A DNA stretch of 64,000 bases from JADJVL01 sp039812765 (GCA_039812765.1 JBDIBF010000005.1:1-64000); one strand, 5' to 3'; shown: positions 35,487-43,681, counted from the first letter of the stretch. The notes: generated by a model from the letters alone, not told the origin. Made by a program: numbers and translations.

Positions 35487-35717
35487 CTACTCCTCGATCT
35501 CCCCGATGACCATCAGGTCGTCGTCCTCGTGGAGGAAGTCCCCCTCCTCGACGAAGATCTCCCGGACCTTTCCGCCCTCCGAGGCGTGGATGTAGAAGGT
35601 GGACCGGCCGGAATCCGTCCCTTCCAGGAGCGCCAGGGGCTCGTCCTCCTCGACCTCCTGGCCCGTGCGCACCAGCACATCGATGACGTATCCGGGCCAC
35701 TCCGCCTTCACGATCAC
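35487..35717 (-). CDS. Degenerate biotinyl/lipoyl-type domain protein lacking the target lysine
   Basis: GTG 35717 with AGGAGG upstream gives 76 residues. It aligns with the biotinyl domain of the next gene: PGYVIDVLVRTGQEVEEDEP matches the first half-domain and VREIFVEEGDFLHEDDDL the second. At the hairpin where MKM should stand it reads EGTDSGRSTF, so there is no lysine to biotinylate or lipoylate. Very acidic C-terminus (EEGDFLHEDDDLMVIGEIEE). It may be a structural partner, a decoy or a carrier of another kind; it is not a working biotin carrier as judged from the sequence. Confidence 0.75.
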   Translation of the reverse strand: MIVKAEWPGYVIDVLVRTGQEVEEDEPLALLEGTDSGRSTFYIHASEGGKVREIFVEEGDFLHEDDDLMVIGEIEE

Positions 35718-35744
35718 GGCCGCCTCCTGGGTCTTGCCGGGGGA

Positions 35745-35772
35745 GATTAGGACGGGAGCCGGGGCTGCGCAA
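35745..35772 (-). promoter_or_regulatory. Candidate sigma70 promoter for the carrier/hydratase/CDF operon
   Basis: On the minus strand TTGCGC (35772-35767), a 16-bp spacer and CTAATC (35750-35745) sit 28 bp before the GTG at 35717. The match to TTGACA/TATAAT is moderate. Confidence 0.4.
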
Positions 35773-35893
35773 GTGAGTGCGTCACATTTCTTTTCCCCCC
35801 CGCCCCGCCCCGGGGAGGCCCGGCCCCGGGGCCTTTCCGCTTCCGGCCCGGGTCGGGGGATGGGAGACTGGAGCTTTGCGTCCGGAGCTTCCC

Positions 35894-36997
35894 ATGGCAG
35901 TGCAGTGCGGCATCGTCGGCCTCCCCAACGTGGGGAAGAGCACCCTCTTCAACGCCCTGACCCGGGCCGGGGCGGCCTCGGCCAACTACCCCTTCTGCAC
36001 CATCGAGCCCAACACCGGCGTGGTGGACGTGCCGGACGACCGGCTCCAGACGCTCGCGGACATCGTGAAGCCCCAGCGCGTCCTGCCGGCGGCCCAGGAG
36101 TTCGTGGACATCGCCGGGCTCGTGCGGGGCGCCTCCAAGGGCGAGGGCCTGGGCAATGCGTTCCTGGCCAACATCCGCGACACGGACGCCATCATCCAGG
36201 TGCTGCGCTGCTTCGAGGACACCGACATCACCCACGTCGAGGGCAGCGTGAACCCCGAGCGGGACCTCACCATCATCGAGACCGAATTGATCCTCAAGGA
36301 CCTCGACACCGTCGAGAAGGGCCTGGACCGCAACCGCAAGCTGGCCAAGAGCGGCACGAACAAGGAGGCCACCACCCAGGTGGCGGTGCTGGAAAAGGTC
36401 TTCGCCGAGCTCAACGAGGGCCGCTGGGCCCGCCGCGCGAGCCTCACGCCGGAGGACCTCGCCGCCCTCAAGTCCTACGGCCTGCTGACCCTGAAGCCCG
36501 AGCTGCTGGTGGGCAACATCGCCGAGGGCGACATCGCGGATCCCCTGGGCAACGCCCACTACGCCACCCTCGTGAAGATTGCCGGCGAGCGGGGCTGCCC
36601 GGTGATCCCCATCTGCTCGAAGCTCGAGGCCGAGATCCAGGAACTGCCGGTGGAGGAGCGACCCATGTTCCTCGAGGAGGCCGGCCTTACCGAGCCCGGC
36701 CTGAACGTCCTCATCCGCGAGTCCTTCAAGCTCCTCGGCCTGCAGACCTACTTCACCGCCGGCGTGAAGGAGGTCCGCGCCTGGACCATCCACGTCGGCG
36801 ACACCGCCCCCCAGGCCGCCGGCGTCATCCACACCGACTTCGAGAAGGGCTTCATCCGCGCCCAGGTCATCGCCTACGAGGACTACATCGCCTGCGGCGG
36901 CGAGCAGGGCGCCAAGGAGGCGGGCAAGATGCGCACCGAAGGGAAGGAGTACGTCGTCAAGGACGGCGACCTGATGAACTTCCTGTTCAACGTCTGA
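35894..36997 (+). CDS. ychF: Redox-regulated GTPase/ATPase YchF (OLA1 family)
   Basis: The 367-residue protein has the G1 motif GLPNVGKSTLFNAL at residues 9-22, the G2/G3 region (ASANYPFCTIEPNTGVV and DIAGLVRGASKGEGLGN), a central coiled-coil insertion and a C-terminal TGS domain (LQTYFTAGVKEVRAWTIHVG, FEKGFIRAQVIAYEDYI). YchF binds ribosomes and hydrolyses ATP in preference to GTP in other bacteria, acting in translation and oxidative stress. ATG 35894 lies after an upstream region shared with the divergent carrier operon. Confidence 0.96.
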   Translation: MAVQCGIVGLPNVGKSTLFNALTRAGAASANYPFCTIEPNTGVVDVPDDRLQTLADIVKPQRVLPAAQEFVDIAGLVRGASKGEGLGNAFLANIRDTDAIIQVLRCFEDTDITHVEGSVNPERDLTIIETELILKDLDTVEKGLDRNRKLAKSGTNKEATTQVAVLEKVFAELNEGRWARRASLTPEDLAALKSYGLLTLKPELLVGNIAEGDIADPLGNAHYATLVKIAGERGCPVIPICSKLEAEIQELPVEERPMFLEEAGLTEPGLNVLIRESFKLLGLQTYFTAGVKEVRAWTIHVGDTAPQAAGVIHTDFEKGFIRAQVIAYEDYIACGGEQGAKEAGKMRTEGKEYVVKDGDLMNFLFNV

Positions 36998-37076
36998 GCC
37001 GTCCCGACAAGCCACGGGTTGGAACCCGCATCCAACGCAGAACAAGGCCGCGAAGCGCGCCCTTCAACCATAGGCA

Positions 37077-37119
37077 CCTGAGTTGACCGCAGCCGCCCTT
37101 GGGCTGCGGTCAACTCAGG
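37077..37119. repeat. 18-bp perfect inverted repeat downstream of ychF
   Basis: CCTGAGTTGACCGCAGCC (37077-37094), 7-nt loop, then its exact reverse complement (37102-37119). A second smaller hairpin, GTTGGA/TCCAAC, lies at 37019-37037. No T-tract follows on either strand, but the position between convergent ychF and htpX would suit a bidirectional terminator or a REP-like element. Confidence 0.7.
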
Positions 37120-37198
37120 CGCGGCCAAGCGACAGCGCGGCAGCTGAACCGGAACGCCCAGGCCGGGAACCAGGCCCTGGTGGGCCTCTACCCAATCC

Positions 37199-38041
37199 CT
37201 ACCGCGCCTCCACCGGCATCGCATTCAGCCGCGCGATGCGGTGCTCGATGGGCGGATGCGTCGAGAACAGGCTCATCAGCCCGCCGCCGTGCAGGGGGTT
37301 CACGATCATCATGTGGGCCGTGGCCGGCTGGGCGTTGCGCATCTGGTAGCGCTCGTTGATGCCGCTGATCTTGGCCAGGGCCGAAGCCAGGGCGTCGGGC
37401 CGGCCCGTCACGTGGGCGCCGAAGTCGTCGGCCAGGTACTCCCGGCTGCGGCTGATGGCCATCTGCAGGAGCATCGCGGCGACGGGCCCGAGGATGGCCA
37501 CCAGCAGCCCGAACAGCGGATTCGTCGGCCGCCCCTCCTCATCCCGGGGCGAGACGTACATGGCCATGTGGGAGAGGAACATGATGGCCTGGGCCAGCAC
37601 CGAGGCCATGGAGCCGATGAGGATGTCGCGATGCTTCACGTGGCCCAGCTCGTGGCCCAGGACGCCCTCCAGCTCCTGGCGGTTCAGCATGTTCAGGATG
37701 CCCGTGGTGACGGCCACCACCGCGTGGTCGGGATTGCGGCCGGTGGCGAAGGCGTTGGGGGTCTCGTCATCGATGACGGCGACGCGGGGCATGGGGAGAC
37801 CCGCCCGCTGGGCGAGGTTCGCCACGATGGCGTAAAGCTCCGGCGCCTCGGCCTCGGAGACCACCCGCGCGCCGTAGGAAGCCAGCACGATCTTGTCGCT
37901 GAAGAAATAGCTGAAGGCGTTCATCAGCAGCCCGGCGGCCAGGGCGAGGATCAGGCCCTGCTGGCCGTAGAGCGTGTTGCCGATCCACACCAGCAGCCCG
38001 GTGAGGGCGGTGATGAGGAAGAAGGTCTTGAAGGAGTTCAC
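37199..38041 (-). CDS. htpX: Membrane zinc metalloprotease HtpX
   Basis: I chose GTG 38041, which gives 280 residues beginning (M)NSFKTFFLITALTGLL with GGAGG 10 bases upstream; an upstream ATG would add a hydrophilic tail. The M48 zinc motif HELGHVKHRD is at 130-139, with the third ligand Glu expected in SREYLADDFGA. TM helices occupy residues 5-22, 28-46 and two more near 150-200. HtpX degrades misfolded or damaged inner-membrane proteins alongside FtsH. Length and order are standard. Confidence 0.95.
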   Translation of the reverse strand: MNSFKTFFLITALTGLLVWIGNTLYGQQGLILALAAGLLMNAFSYFFSDKIVLASYGARVVSEAEAPELYAIVANLAQRAGLPMPRVAVIDDETPNAFATGRNPDHAVVAVTTGILNMLNRQELEGVLGHELGHVKHRDILIGSMASVLAQAIMFLSHMAMYVSPRDEEGRPTNPLFGLLVAILGPVAAMLLQMAISRSREYLADDFGAHVTGRPDALASALAKISGINERYQMRNAQPATAHMMIVNPLHGGGLMSLFSTHPPIEHRIARLNAMPVEAR

Positions 38042-38129
38042 GGCAGGGCCTCCACCTGGAATTTTACGAGGGTCCGCCACCCCCGGCGGAGGGCGGAAAA
38101 TCCGAACCCACCCCTCGGGCAGGCCACCC

Positions 38130-39761
38130 TCAGCAGCAGCGCTTCGCCACCACCAGCGTCACGTCGTCCTTGAAGCCCGAGCCTTCCATGTGCTTGAAGC
38201 AGGCCACCAGGATCATCTCGAAAATGCCGTCGGCGTCCCGGTGCTGGTGCTCCCGGACCACGTCGATGATGGCCTCCTCCCCGAAGTCCCGGCCGTCCTG
38301 GCTCTCGGCCTCCGCGAGGCCGTCCGTGAAGCAGACCAGCACGTCCCCGGGCGCCATCCGGTCGTGGCCCTCCTGGTAGAAGGCGCCGGGCAGCAGGCCG
38401 ACGATGGGGCCCGTGGGCGACAGGCGCCGGGCTTCCGATCCGTCGCCGGGCACCAGCAGGGGCGGGTTGTGGCCGCCGTTCACGTAGCGGAGGTCGCCGT
38501 TCTCGGGATTGATGCTGCCCACGAAGAGGGTGGCGTAGCGGTTGCGGTCCCGGACCTCGTTCATGCGCAGGTTCAGCCGGCCCGCGAAGCGCCCCCAGTT
38601 CTTCACGCGACGGTCCGCGCGGGCCCGGAGGAAGGCCGAGAGCTGCGTCATCATCAGCGAGGCCGGCAGGCCCTTGCCGCTGATGTCCGCCACGGCGAGG
38701 TGGATGCGGTCGCCCTCCTGCTCGTCCTCCCAGCCGCCGGCGGGCGGGTCGTTGGCGATCCAGACGTCGTAGAGGTCGCCGCCCACCGCCTGGTACGGCA
38801 GGTTCGCCCCGGCGAACTGCCAGCCCTCGGGCTCCGGCAGGCGGGCCGGCAGGATCTGGCGCTGGATGTTCCGGGCCAGATCCAGGTCCTTCTCCATCTT
38901 CAGGGAGAGGATCTGGGACTCCCGCAGCTCCAGGCTGGTGAGCTGGCTCGCGCAGAGGTTCAGCAGCGTGTAGAGGAACAGCTCGTCCTCCTCGCTGAGC
39001 TTGCCGACGGTGGGCTCGGCGGCGTAGGCGAAGCCGTGGCTGTGGTCCTGGTCCCGCAGTTCGACCACATGGACCAGGCCCTTGTCCGCCAGCAGGTCGT
39101 GGAGCGCCTCCCCCAGCAGCAGGGGGGGCACCGTGCCGAGGCCACGGTTCAGGAGCACCGTGCCGTCGGCGCCCACCACCAGCAGGCGCGGGATGCGGAA
39201 CTCCCCCATGAGGGTCGCCGCCATGAGGCGCACGAGATCCTCCTTGGTCTGCACCTCCCCCAGGGAACGGGTCAGGTCGAAGAGCGTGTTGAGGCGGGAG
39301 AGTTGCAAGGCCAGGGCGCGGTTCTGGTCGATGCGCAGCGCCTCCAGCCTCCGCCAGGCCAGCAGCGGCGCGCTGATGGAGAGCAGGAGCACCAGGCCCG
39401 GGTGGCCCGCCTCGCTCTTCACCGCCAGATGGCCGTAGGCCTCGTCCCCGTGGGTCCAGGGAAGGCTGATCCACCCCCGGCCCGGGTTGGTGGGGAAGGC
39501 CGGGGCCGAACCCCGGAGGAAGATCCACTTCTCGCCGTCCCAGATGCCGCCCTGGCTGGCCCGGGCCATGCCCAGCGCGGTCACGCCCACCAGGTGCACC
39601 AGGGCCTGCTCGGTGACCTGCTCGGGGAAGGCCTCCAGGAAATCGATGATGGGCAGCAGTTCAGAGGCGCCCTCGGGGATCCGCAGGGCCAGGGACCGGA
39701 GACGGTCGAAGGGGGTCTCCCCAGGCGGCACGGCAGGAGGATGGGGCTGGGCGTCCGTCAT
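38130..39761 (-). CDS. PP2C-type (SpoIIE/RsbU) phosphatase with GAF-like sensor domain
   Basis: The 543-residue protein has a C-terminal PP2C/SpoIIE domain from about residue 300, with metal-binding Asp in YQAVGGDLYDVW, VADISGKGLPASLMM, CFTDGLAEAES and FKDDVTLVVAKR. The central region (about 150-290) is GAF-like and ends in a coiled linker (LDLARNIQRQILPARLPEPEGW), the usual RsbU junction. RsbU-type phosphatases dephosphorylate a STAS anti-anti-sigma factor. The anti-sigma ATPase and STAS genes lie just upstream on the same strand, so the three form a partner-switching module. Confidence 0.92.
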   Translation of the reverse strand: MTDAQPHPPAVPPGETPFDRLRSLALRIPEGASELLPIIDFLEAFPEQVTEQALVHLVGVTALGMARASQGGIWDGEKWIFLRGSAPAFPTNPGRGWISLPWTHGDEAYGHLAVKSEAGHPGLVLLLSISAPLLAWRRLEALRIDQNRALALQLSRLNTLFDLTRSLGEVQTKEDLVRLMAATLMGEFRIPRLLVVGADGTVLLNRGLGTVPPLLLGEALHDLLADKGLVHVVELRDQDHSHGFAYAAEPTVGKLSEEDELFLYTLLNLCASQLTSLELRESQILSLKMEKDLDLARNIQRQILPARLPEPEGWQFAGANLPYQAVGGDLYDVWIANDPPAGGWEDEQEGDRIHLAVADISGKGLPASLMMTQLSAFLRARADRRVKNWGRFAGRLNLRMNEVRDRNRYATLFVGSINPENGDLRYVNGGHNPPLLVPGDGSEARRLSPTGPIVGLLPGAFYQEGHDRMAPGDVLVCFTDGLAEAESQDGRDFGEEAIIDVVREHQHRDADGIFEMILVACFKHMEGSGFKDDVTLVVAKRCC

Positions 39762-39887
39762 GGCCGGCCCCGGACGAGGCGGGATTCCGGGCTCCGCCAG
39801 GACATCCCGCGGGGGAGCACGAGGGGAGGCCTCGCATGCATGGCCTCCGAGGTCGCGGAGCGGCCGGACGGTCCCCCCCCGTTCATC

Positions 39888-40319
39888 TCAGGCCAGCTTC
39901 TTGATCATGCAGCACTCGCTGCGGTCCTCGCTGTCCTCGAAGCGGACCTCGTCCATGAATCGGCTCATGAGCAGGAGCCCGAGGCCGCCCTTGCGCGGGT
40001 GCTTCACGTACTCCTTCGGGTCGGGCAGGTGGACCTGGTCCTGGCGGATGCCGTGGCCGGTGTGCCAGATGTGGATCTCCAGGGCCTGGCCGGTGAAGCG
40101 GATCTCCAGCTCCACGCTCTTGTCCTCGGCGCCGTGGTAGGCGTGGAGGATGACGTTGGTGACGGCCTCATCCACGGCGATGCTGACCTTCGCCGCCGTG
40201 GGGTCGTCCAGCCCGGAGACCAGGGCCGCCCGCTTGGCCAGCCCCGTCACCAGGTTCAGATAGCGGGTCTGGCTCGGGATGACGAGCCGGAACTCGGACG
40301 CTTCGGGGACGGCGCGCAT
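39888..40319 (-). CDS. RsbW/SpoIIAB-like anti-sigma regulatory ATPase
   Basis: ATG 40319 gives 143 residues of a GHKL (HATPase_c_2) fold. The N-box is AVDEAVTNVILHAYHG with the E-x-x-x-N pattern. The G1 box reads IWHTGHGIRQ, so the normally conserved Asp of DxGxG is His. The G2 box is RKGGLGLLLM. It should bind a sigma factor or be a kinase of the neighbouring STAS protein. Its start is 1 bp after the STAS stop, indicating translational coupling. Confidence 0.88.
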   Translation of the reverse strand: MRAVPEASEFRLVIPSQTRYLNLVTGLAKRAALVSGLDDPTAAKVSIAVDEAVTNVILHAYHGAEDKSVELEIRFTGQALEIHIWHTGHGIRQDQVHLPDPKEYVKHPRKGGLGLLLMSRFMDEVRFEDSEDRSECCMIKKLA

Positions 40320-40320
40320 G

Positions 40321-40686
40321 TCAGGACTGGACCGGCGGCTGGGCGGGAAAGGCCTGGAGGGCGGCTTCCTCCTCGGGGTGCACTTTGTAGAGCTGCGTGA
40401 ACCCGAGGGTGTCGAAGATCGCGTAGACGTTTTCCTGGAGGTTGCAAAGCTGGATGTCGCCCCCCCGCTCCCGCACGGTCTCGATGAGGCCCATGATGGC
40501 CCCGAGGCCGGCGGAGGAGATGTAGGAGAGCTGGCGGCAGTTGAGCAGGATGGCGTAGCGGCCGGCCTGGACGATCTCCTCCAGGGCGCACTCGAACTGC
40601 CGGACGGTGTGGGCATTGATGAAGCCCTTCGGCTCCACCACGGATACCGGCCCGGCTTCCCGGACCACGATGCTCAGGTCGCCCAT
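40321..40686 (-). CDS. STAS-domain anti-sigma factor antagonist
   Basis: ATG 40686 gives 121 residues. The STAS core is PVSVVEPKGFINAHTVRQFE, AILLNCRQLSYISSAGLGAI and a C-terminal helix. The phosphorylatable Ser is expected in the SYISSAGLG loop, as in SpoIIAA/RsbV. It would bind the downstream ATPase when unphosphorylated and release its sigma factor. A -10-like TAGAAT lies on the minus strand at 40721-40716, 30 bp before the start. First gene of the module. Confidence 0.9.
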   Translation of the reverse strand: MGDLSIVVREAGPVSVVEPKGFINAHTVRQFECALEEIVQAGRYAILLNCRQLSYISSAGLGAIMGLIETVRERGGDIQLCNLQENVYAIFDTLGFTQLYKVHPEEEAALQAFPAQPPVQS

Positions 40687-40789
40687 GTCAACGGCTCCAT
40701 TCTCTCGAAGGGGAGATTCTAATCGGACCTCGGGCCCGTCCGGAATGAATTCGAGTACCCTGGAGCCCACCACCCCCCGGGCCCCAGCC

Positions 40790-42031
40790 ATGGACGCATC
40801 CGCCGAATCCATCAAGAGCCTCCTCCATCAATGGATGGAGGACCGCCAACGGACGCTGCAGGAAGTCCTCACCGTGACCCTGGAGGAGGAGCTCGGCCGG
40901 CTCCGCCCCGATGAGGCGCTCGTCCAGGGGGTCATGGAACAGGTCGCGGCCCTCCAGGCCTCCTCGGGGTCGGCCTCCCTCGAACGGGACCTGGCCGCGG
41001 CCCTGGACCAGCTCGAGCACGCCCCCACCCAGGCGGAGGCCCTCAAGGCCCTGATGGACGGCCTGCACCCCCTCTGCGAGCGCTGCGCCCTCTTCATCGT
41101 CAAGCAGGGGATCGCGAACCTGTTCTCCCACCGCGGCTTCGACAGCGAGGCGCCCCGGTCGGGCGTGCCGGTGGTGCCGCCCCCGGAACTGGAGGCCCTC
41201 CTGGCCGGCACGGCCCTGCGGGCTGCCGGCGGCCCCGCCTACGCCGCCCTCCTGAAGCCCCTGAGCCCGTCCCTGGCCGCGGAGAGCCTCGTGCTGCCCC
41301 TGCGCCTCCGCCGGAAGGTGGTGGGGATCGTGCTGCTGGACTGCGGACACCGCCAGCGCCTCGACCATCCCTCCCTCCTCCGCGCCGTCGTGCTGGCGGC
41401 GGAGTCCGCCCTGTCCCATCTGGCCGCTGCCGGCCATGAAGGGACCGGCGCCATGCCCACCATGGCCCCTCCCCCCCGCACCACCGCGCCCCCCCCCGTG
41501 GCCACCCCGGCGGGACAGGGCCCGGCCGCCCAGCCGCAGGCCCCGGCGCTCCCGGCTCCGCCACCCCAGAAGATCACGGCGCCGATGTCCCCCGCCGACG
41601 TGCGCTCCTCCCAGCCCATGGTCCCGCCGCCGGTCCCGGCCGCCACCCTCGCGCCGGCGCCCCCGGCCCGGGCCCTGGACACACGGGACCTCACGCCCTC
41701 CGTGCCCACCCAGCTGGTGCCGGACCCGATCCCCCTGCCCGCGGCGCCGGCCCCGGGGGACCTCGACCCCAAGGTCCGCGCCACCGCTGAACGTCTCGCC
41801 CGGGTACTGGTGGGCGACATCGAGCTCTATTTCCCCCAGAAGGTGGCCCAAGGCCGGCAGTCGGGGAACCTCTACGGACTGCTCCGGGAGGAGCTGGACC
41901 GCAGCCGGCAGACCTTCCTCGAGCGCTTCGGCGCCGAGGTGGAGTCCCGCCACCGCATCTTCTTCTCCACCGTGGTGGGCCAGCTCTGCGATGGCGATCC
42001 CAGGCGGCTCGGCAACGCGCCCTGGGAGTAG
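40790..42031 (+). CDS. GAF-like regulator with proline-rich linker and conserved C-terminal domain
   Basis: ATG 40790 gives 413 residues. A helical N-terminus (1-60) leads to a GAF-like domain (about 65-212) with KVVGIVLLDCGH. A Pro/Ala linker spans about 215-345. The C-terminal 70 residues, with ARVLVGDIELYFPQKVAQGR, NLYGLLREELDRSRQTF and a closing GDPRRLG, match a conserved but unnamed domain that I know at the end of zinc-ribbon, GAF and receiver proteins in acidobacteria and myxobacteria (there reading ARLLVSEIKLYNE and R-x-R-x-x-Y). Divergent from the partner-switching module, so a signalling role is likely. Confidence 0.65.
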   Translation: MDASAESIKSLLHQWMEDRQRTLQEVLTVTLEEELGRLRPDEALVQGVMEQVAALQASSGSASLERDLAAALDQLEHAPTQAEALKALMDGLHPLCERCALFIVKQGIANLFSHRGFDSEAPRSGVPVVPPPELEALLAGTALRAAGGPAYAALLKPLSPSLAAESLVLPLRLRRKVVGIVLLDCGHRQRLDHPSLLRAVVLAAESALSHLAAAGHEGTGAMPTMAPPPRTTAPPPVATPAGQGPAAQPQAPALPAPPPQKITAPMSPADVRSSQPMVPPPVPAATLAPAPPARALDTRDLTPSVPTQLVPDPIPLPAAPAPGDLDPKVRATAERLARVLVGDIELYFPQKVAQGRQSGNLYGLLREELDRSRQTFLERFGAEVESRHRIFFSTVVGQLCDGDPRRLGNAPWE

Positions 42032-42084
42032 GACTCCGCCCACCCGGCGGCGCGGGGCCCGAGCTCCGGTCCATCCGCGCGGGG

Positions 42085-42113
42085 GTGACAATGCGGCGCC
42101 GTCCTGCTATACC
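42085..42113 (+). promoter_or_regulatory. Sigma70-type promoter for the FYDLN-acid gene
   Basis: GTGACA (42085-42090), a 17-bp spacer and TATACC (42108-42113), 30 bp before ATG 42144. Spacing is ideal and both boxes match the consensus at 4-5 of 6 positions. Confidence 0.65.
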
Positions 42114-42143
42114 GTGAGCCTTTGGCAATGGAGAGGGCACGCG

Positions 42144-42437
42144 ATGGCGAACTTGGGCAAGAAATTCACCTGCTTCTCGTGCGGGACCAAGTTCTACGAT
42201 TTCGGCAAACCCGAGGCCAAGTGCCCCAAGTGCGGCGCGGACCAGAAGGCGGCGCCCGCCAAGACCAAGGCCGTGAAGAAGGAAAAGACGGTCCACCTCA
42301 TCGAGGACGACTACGCCGCCGAACCCGAAGCCGAAGCCGCCCCGGAAGAGCCCTTCGACGAGAGCCTGGGCATCACCGGCGCCCGGGCGGAGGGCGTGGA
42401 CCCCGGCGACCTCCGCATGGACGACTACGACGAGTAG
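42144..42437 (+). CDS. FYDLN-acid domain (TIGR02300-like) zinc-ribbon protein
   Basis: A 97-residue protein with an N-terminal zinc ribbon: FTCFSCGTKFYDFGKPEAKC-PKCG, two CxxC pairs, where FYDFGK is the variant of the family's FYDLN motif. A Lys-rich basic middle (KTKAVKKEK) is followed by a strongly acidic tail (EDDYAAEPEAEAAPEEPFDE and DDYDE). The family is widespread and of unknown function; charge and small size suggest nucleic-acid or ribosome association. Starts a two-gene unit with the deaminase, 3 bp downstream. Confidence 0.85.
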   Translation: MANLGKKFTCFSCGTKFYDFGKPEAKCPKCGADQKAAPAKTKAVKKEKTVHLIEDDYAAEPEAEAAPEEPFDESLGITGARAEGVDPGDLRMDDYDE

Positions 42438-42440
42438 GCC

Positions 42441-43409
42441 ATGGCCCCCGGTGCCCGCGCGGGAGGACCCGCCTGCCCGGGCCTCGACCGCCACGCCCAC
42501 CTCGAAGGCAGCCTGGATCCCGCCTGGGTGCGGGCCGAGGCGGCCCGGCGCGGCCTGGGGATCCCAGACTCGCTCGAGGCCTTCTGGCGCGGGGAGTCCA
42601 GGCCCTTCGAAGCCTTCATCGAGGCCTTCCTCTTCGGCGCGGGCCTCCTCGACGCCCGGGAGGCGGTGCGCGCCGCCGTGGCCGCCGGGGTCCGGCGCCT
42701 CGGCCCCAGGCCTGCGGGGCTGGACCTCTGGGTCTCCCCCCACTTCCTCGTGGTCTGGAAGGGCCTTCTCAGCCTCGAGGAACTGTGGCGTGGCCTGGAG
42801 GACGGGATCGGGGAGGCCGCCCGGGCGGGCGTCCCTGTCGCGGTGGTGCTGGACGCGGTGAACAATTTCGGCCCGAAGCACGGCCACGCGGTCCTGGACC
42901 TGGTGGAGCGGGACCTGCCGGCCTTCGTGCGGGGCTTCTCCACCGGCGGGCTGGAACAGGTGCCCTTCCGGGACTGGGCGCCGGTCTTCGAGCGCGCGCG
43001 CCGGGCGGGTCTGGCCCTGGCCGCTCACGCCGGGGAGAACGGGCCCGCGGCCAACGTCCGGGAGGCGGTGGAAGCGGCGGGGGTGGCGCGCATCGTCCAC
43101 GGGGTCCGGGCGGCGGAGGACCCCGCCCTCCTGGACTGGCTCGCCGAGCGCCGCATCCCGGTGGACATCTGCCTGACCTCGAACCGCGGCCTGGTCCCGG
43201 AATTGGCGGATCCGGCGACCCATCCCCTGCCCCGGATGCTCCGGGCCGGGGTCCGCTGCGCCCTGGGGACGGACGATCCCGGCGTGCTCCCCTGCGACCT
43301 GCCGGGGGAGTGGGCGGCCGCCAGGGAGCTAGGCCTCACAGACGCTGAAATGGCGGACCTTGCCCGGAACGCGACCGAGGACGCCTGGTGTCTCGTGGAC
43401 CGGTCCTGA
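42441..43409 (+). CDS. Adenosine deaminase family amidohydrolase
   Basis: The 322-residue protein carries the metal-site residues of the adenosine/aminofutalosine deaminase family: HAHLEGSL near residue 18, AAHAGENGPA (His and Glu) near residue 195, RIVHGVRA (His), LTSNRG and GTDDPGVL (Asp pair). It deaminates a purine nucleoside or similar ring in the cytoplasm. The substrate (adenosine, 6-aminodeoxyfutalosine or N-acyl type) is not decided by sequence. It begins 3 bp after the zinc-ribbon gene; the tRNA genes follow. Confidence 0.88.
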   Translation: MAPGARAGGPACPGLDRHAHLEGSLDPAWVRAEAARRGLGIPDSLEAFWRGESRPFEAFIEAFLFGAGLLDAREAVRAAVAAGVRRLGPRPAGLDLWVSPHFLVVWKGLLSLEELWRGLEDGIGEAARAGVPVAVVLDAVNNFGPKHGHAVLDLVERDLPAFVRGFSTGGLEQVPFRDWAPVFERARRAGLALAAHAGENGPAANVREAVEAAGVARIVHGVRAAEDPALLDWLAERRIPVDICLTSNRGLVPELADPATHPLPRMLRAGVRCALGTDDPGVLPCDLPGEWAAARELGLTDAEMADLARNATEDAWCLVDRS

Positions 43410-43487
43410 GTCCGGGAGCGGCGCGGGAACGGGGAATTCCGAGGGTGCCGGGAGGGTCGGTTCGTGGCAGAATCGATGGTTCTGGCT

Positions 43488-43564
43488 GCGCCCGTAGCTC
43501 AGCTGGATAGAGCATCAGGCTTCGAACCTGAGGGTCGGGAGTTCGAATCTCTCCGGGCGCACCA
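43488..43564 (+). tRNA. tRNA-Arg (anticodon UCG)
   Basis: The 7-bp acceptor stem is GCGCCCG/CGGGCGC, D-stem GCTC/GAGC, anticodon stem TCAGG/CCTGA with loop CTTCGAA (anticodon TCG at 43522-43524), T-loop TTCGAAT, and encoded CCA at 43562-43564. It reads CGA and related arginine codons. Confidence 0.95.
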
Positions 43565-43596
43565 CGAAGCCGATCGACCCCCCGAATGACAACCTG

Positions 43597-43681
43597 GCGA
43601 ATGTGGCGGAACTGGTAGACGCACTGGATTTAGGTTCCAGCGGCTCACGCCGTGTGGGTTCGAGTCCCACCGTTCGCACCA
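43597..43681 (+). tRNA. tRNA-Leu (anticodon UAG)
   Basis: Acceptor stem GCGAATG/CGTTCGC (with one G-T pair), a long class II variable arm (CGGCTCACGCCG) and anticodon stem CTGGA/TCCAG with loop TTTAGGT (anticodon TAG at 43631-43633). CCA is encoded at 43679-43681. It lies 32 bp after tRNA-Arg and 27 bp before the tig start codon. Confidence 0.96.

Noticed and set aside
41436..42437. Alternative reading of the Pro-rich linker as a separate gene on the plus strand
   Set aside because: The alternative frame is Arg/Pro shadow; the real frame continues from the GAF-like part into a conserved C-terminal domain.
43488..43681. Reading the two minus-strand ORFs across the tRNA genes as proteins
   Set aside because: Both tRNAs fold completely with encoded CCA ends; the ORFs are antisense by-products.
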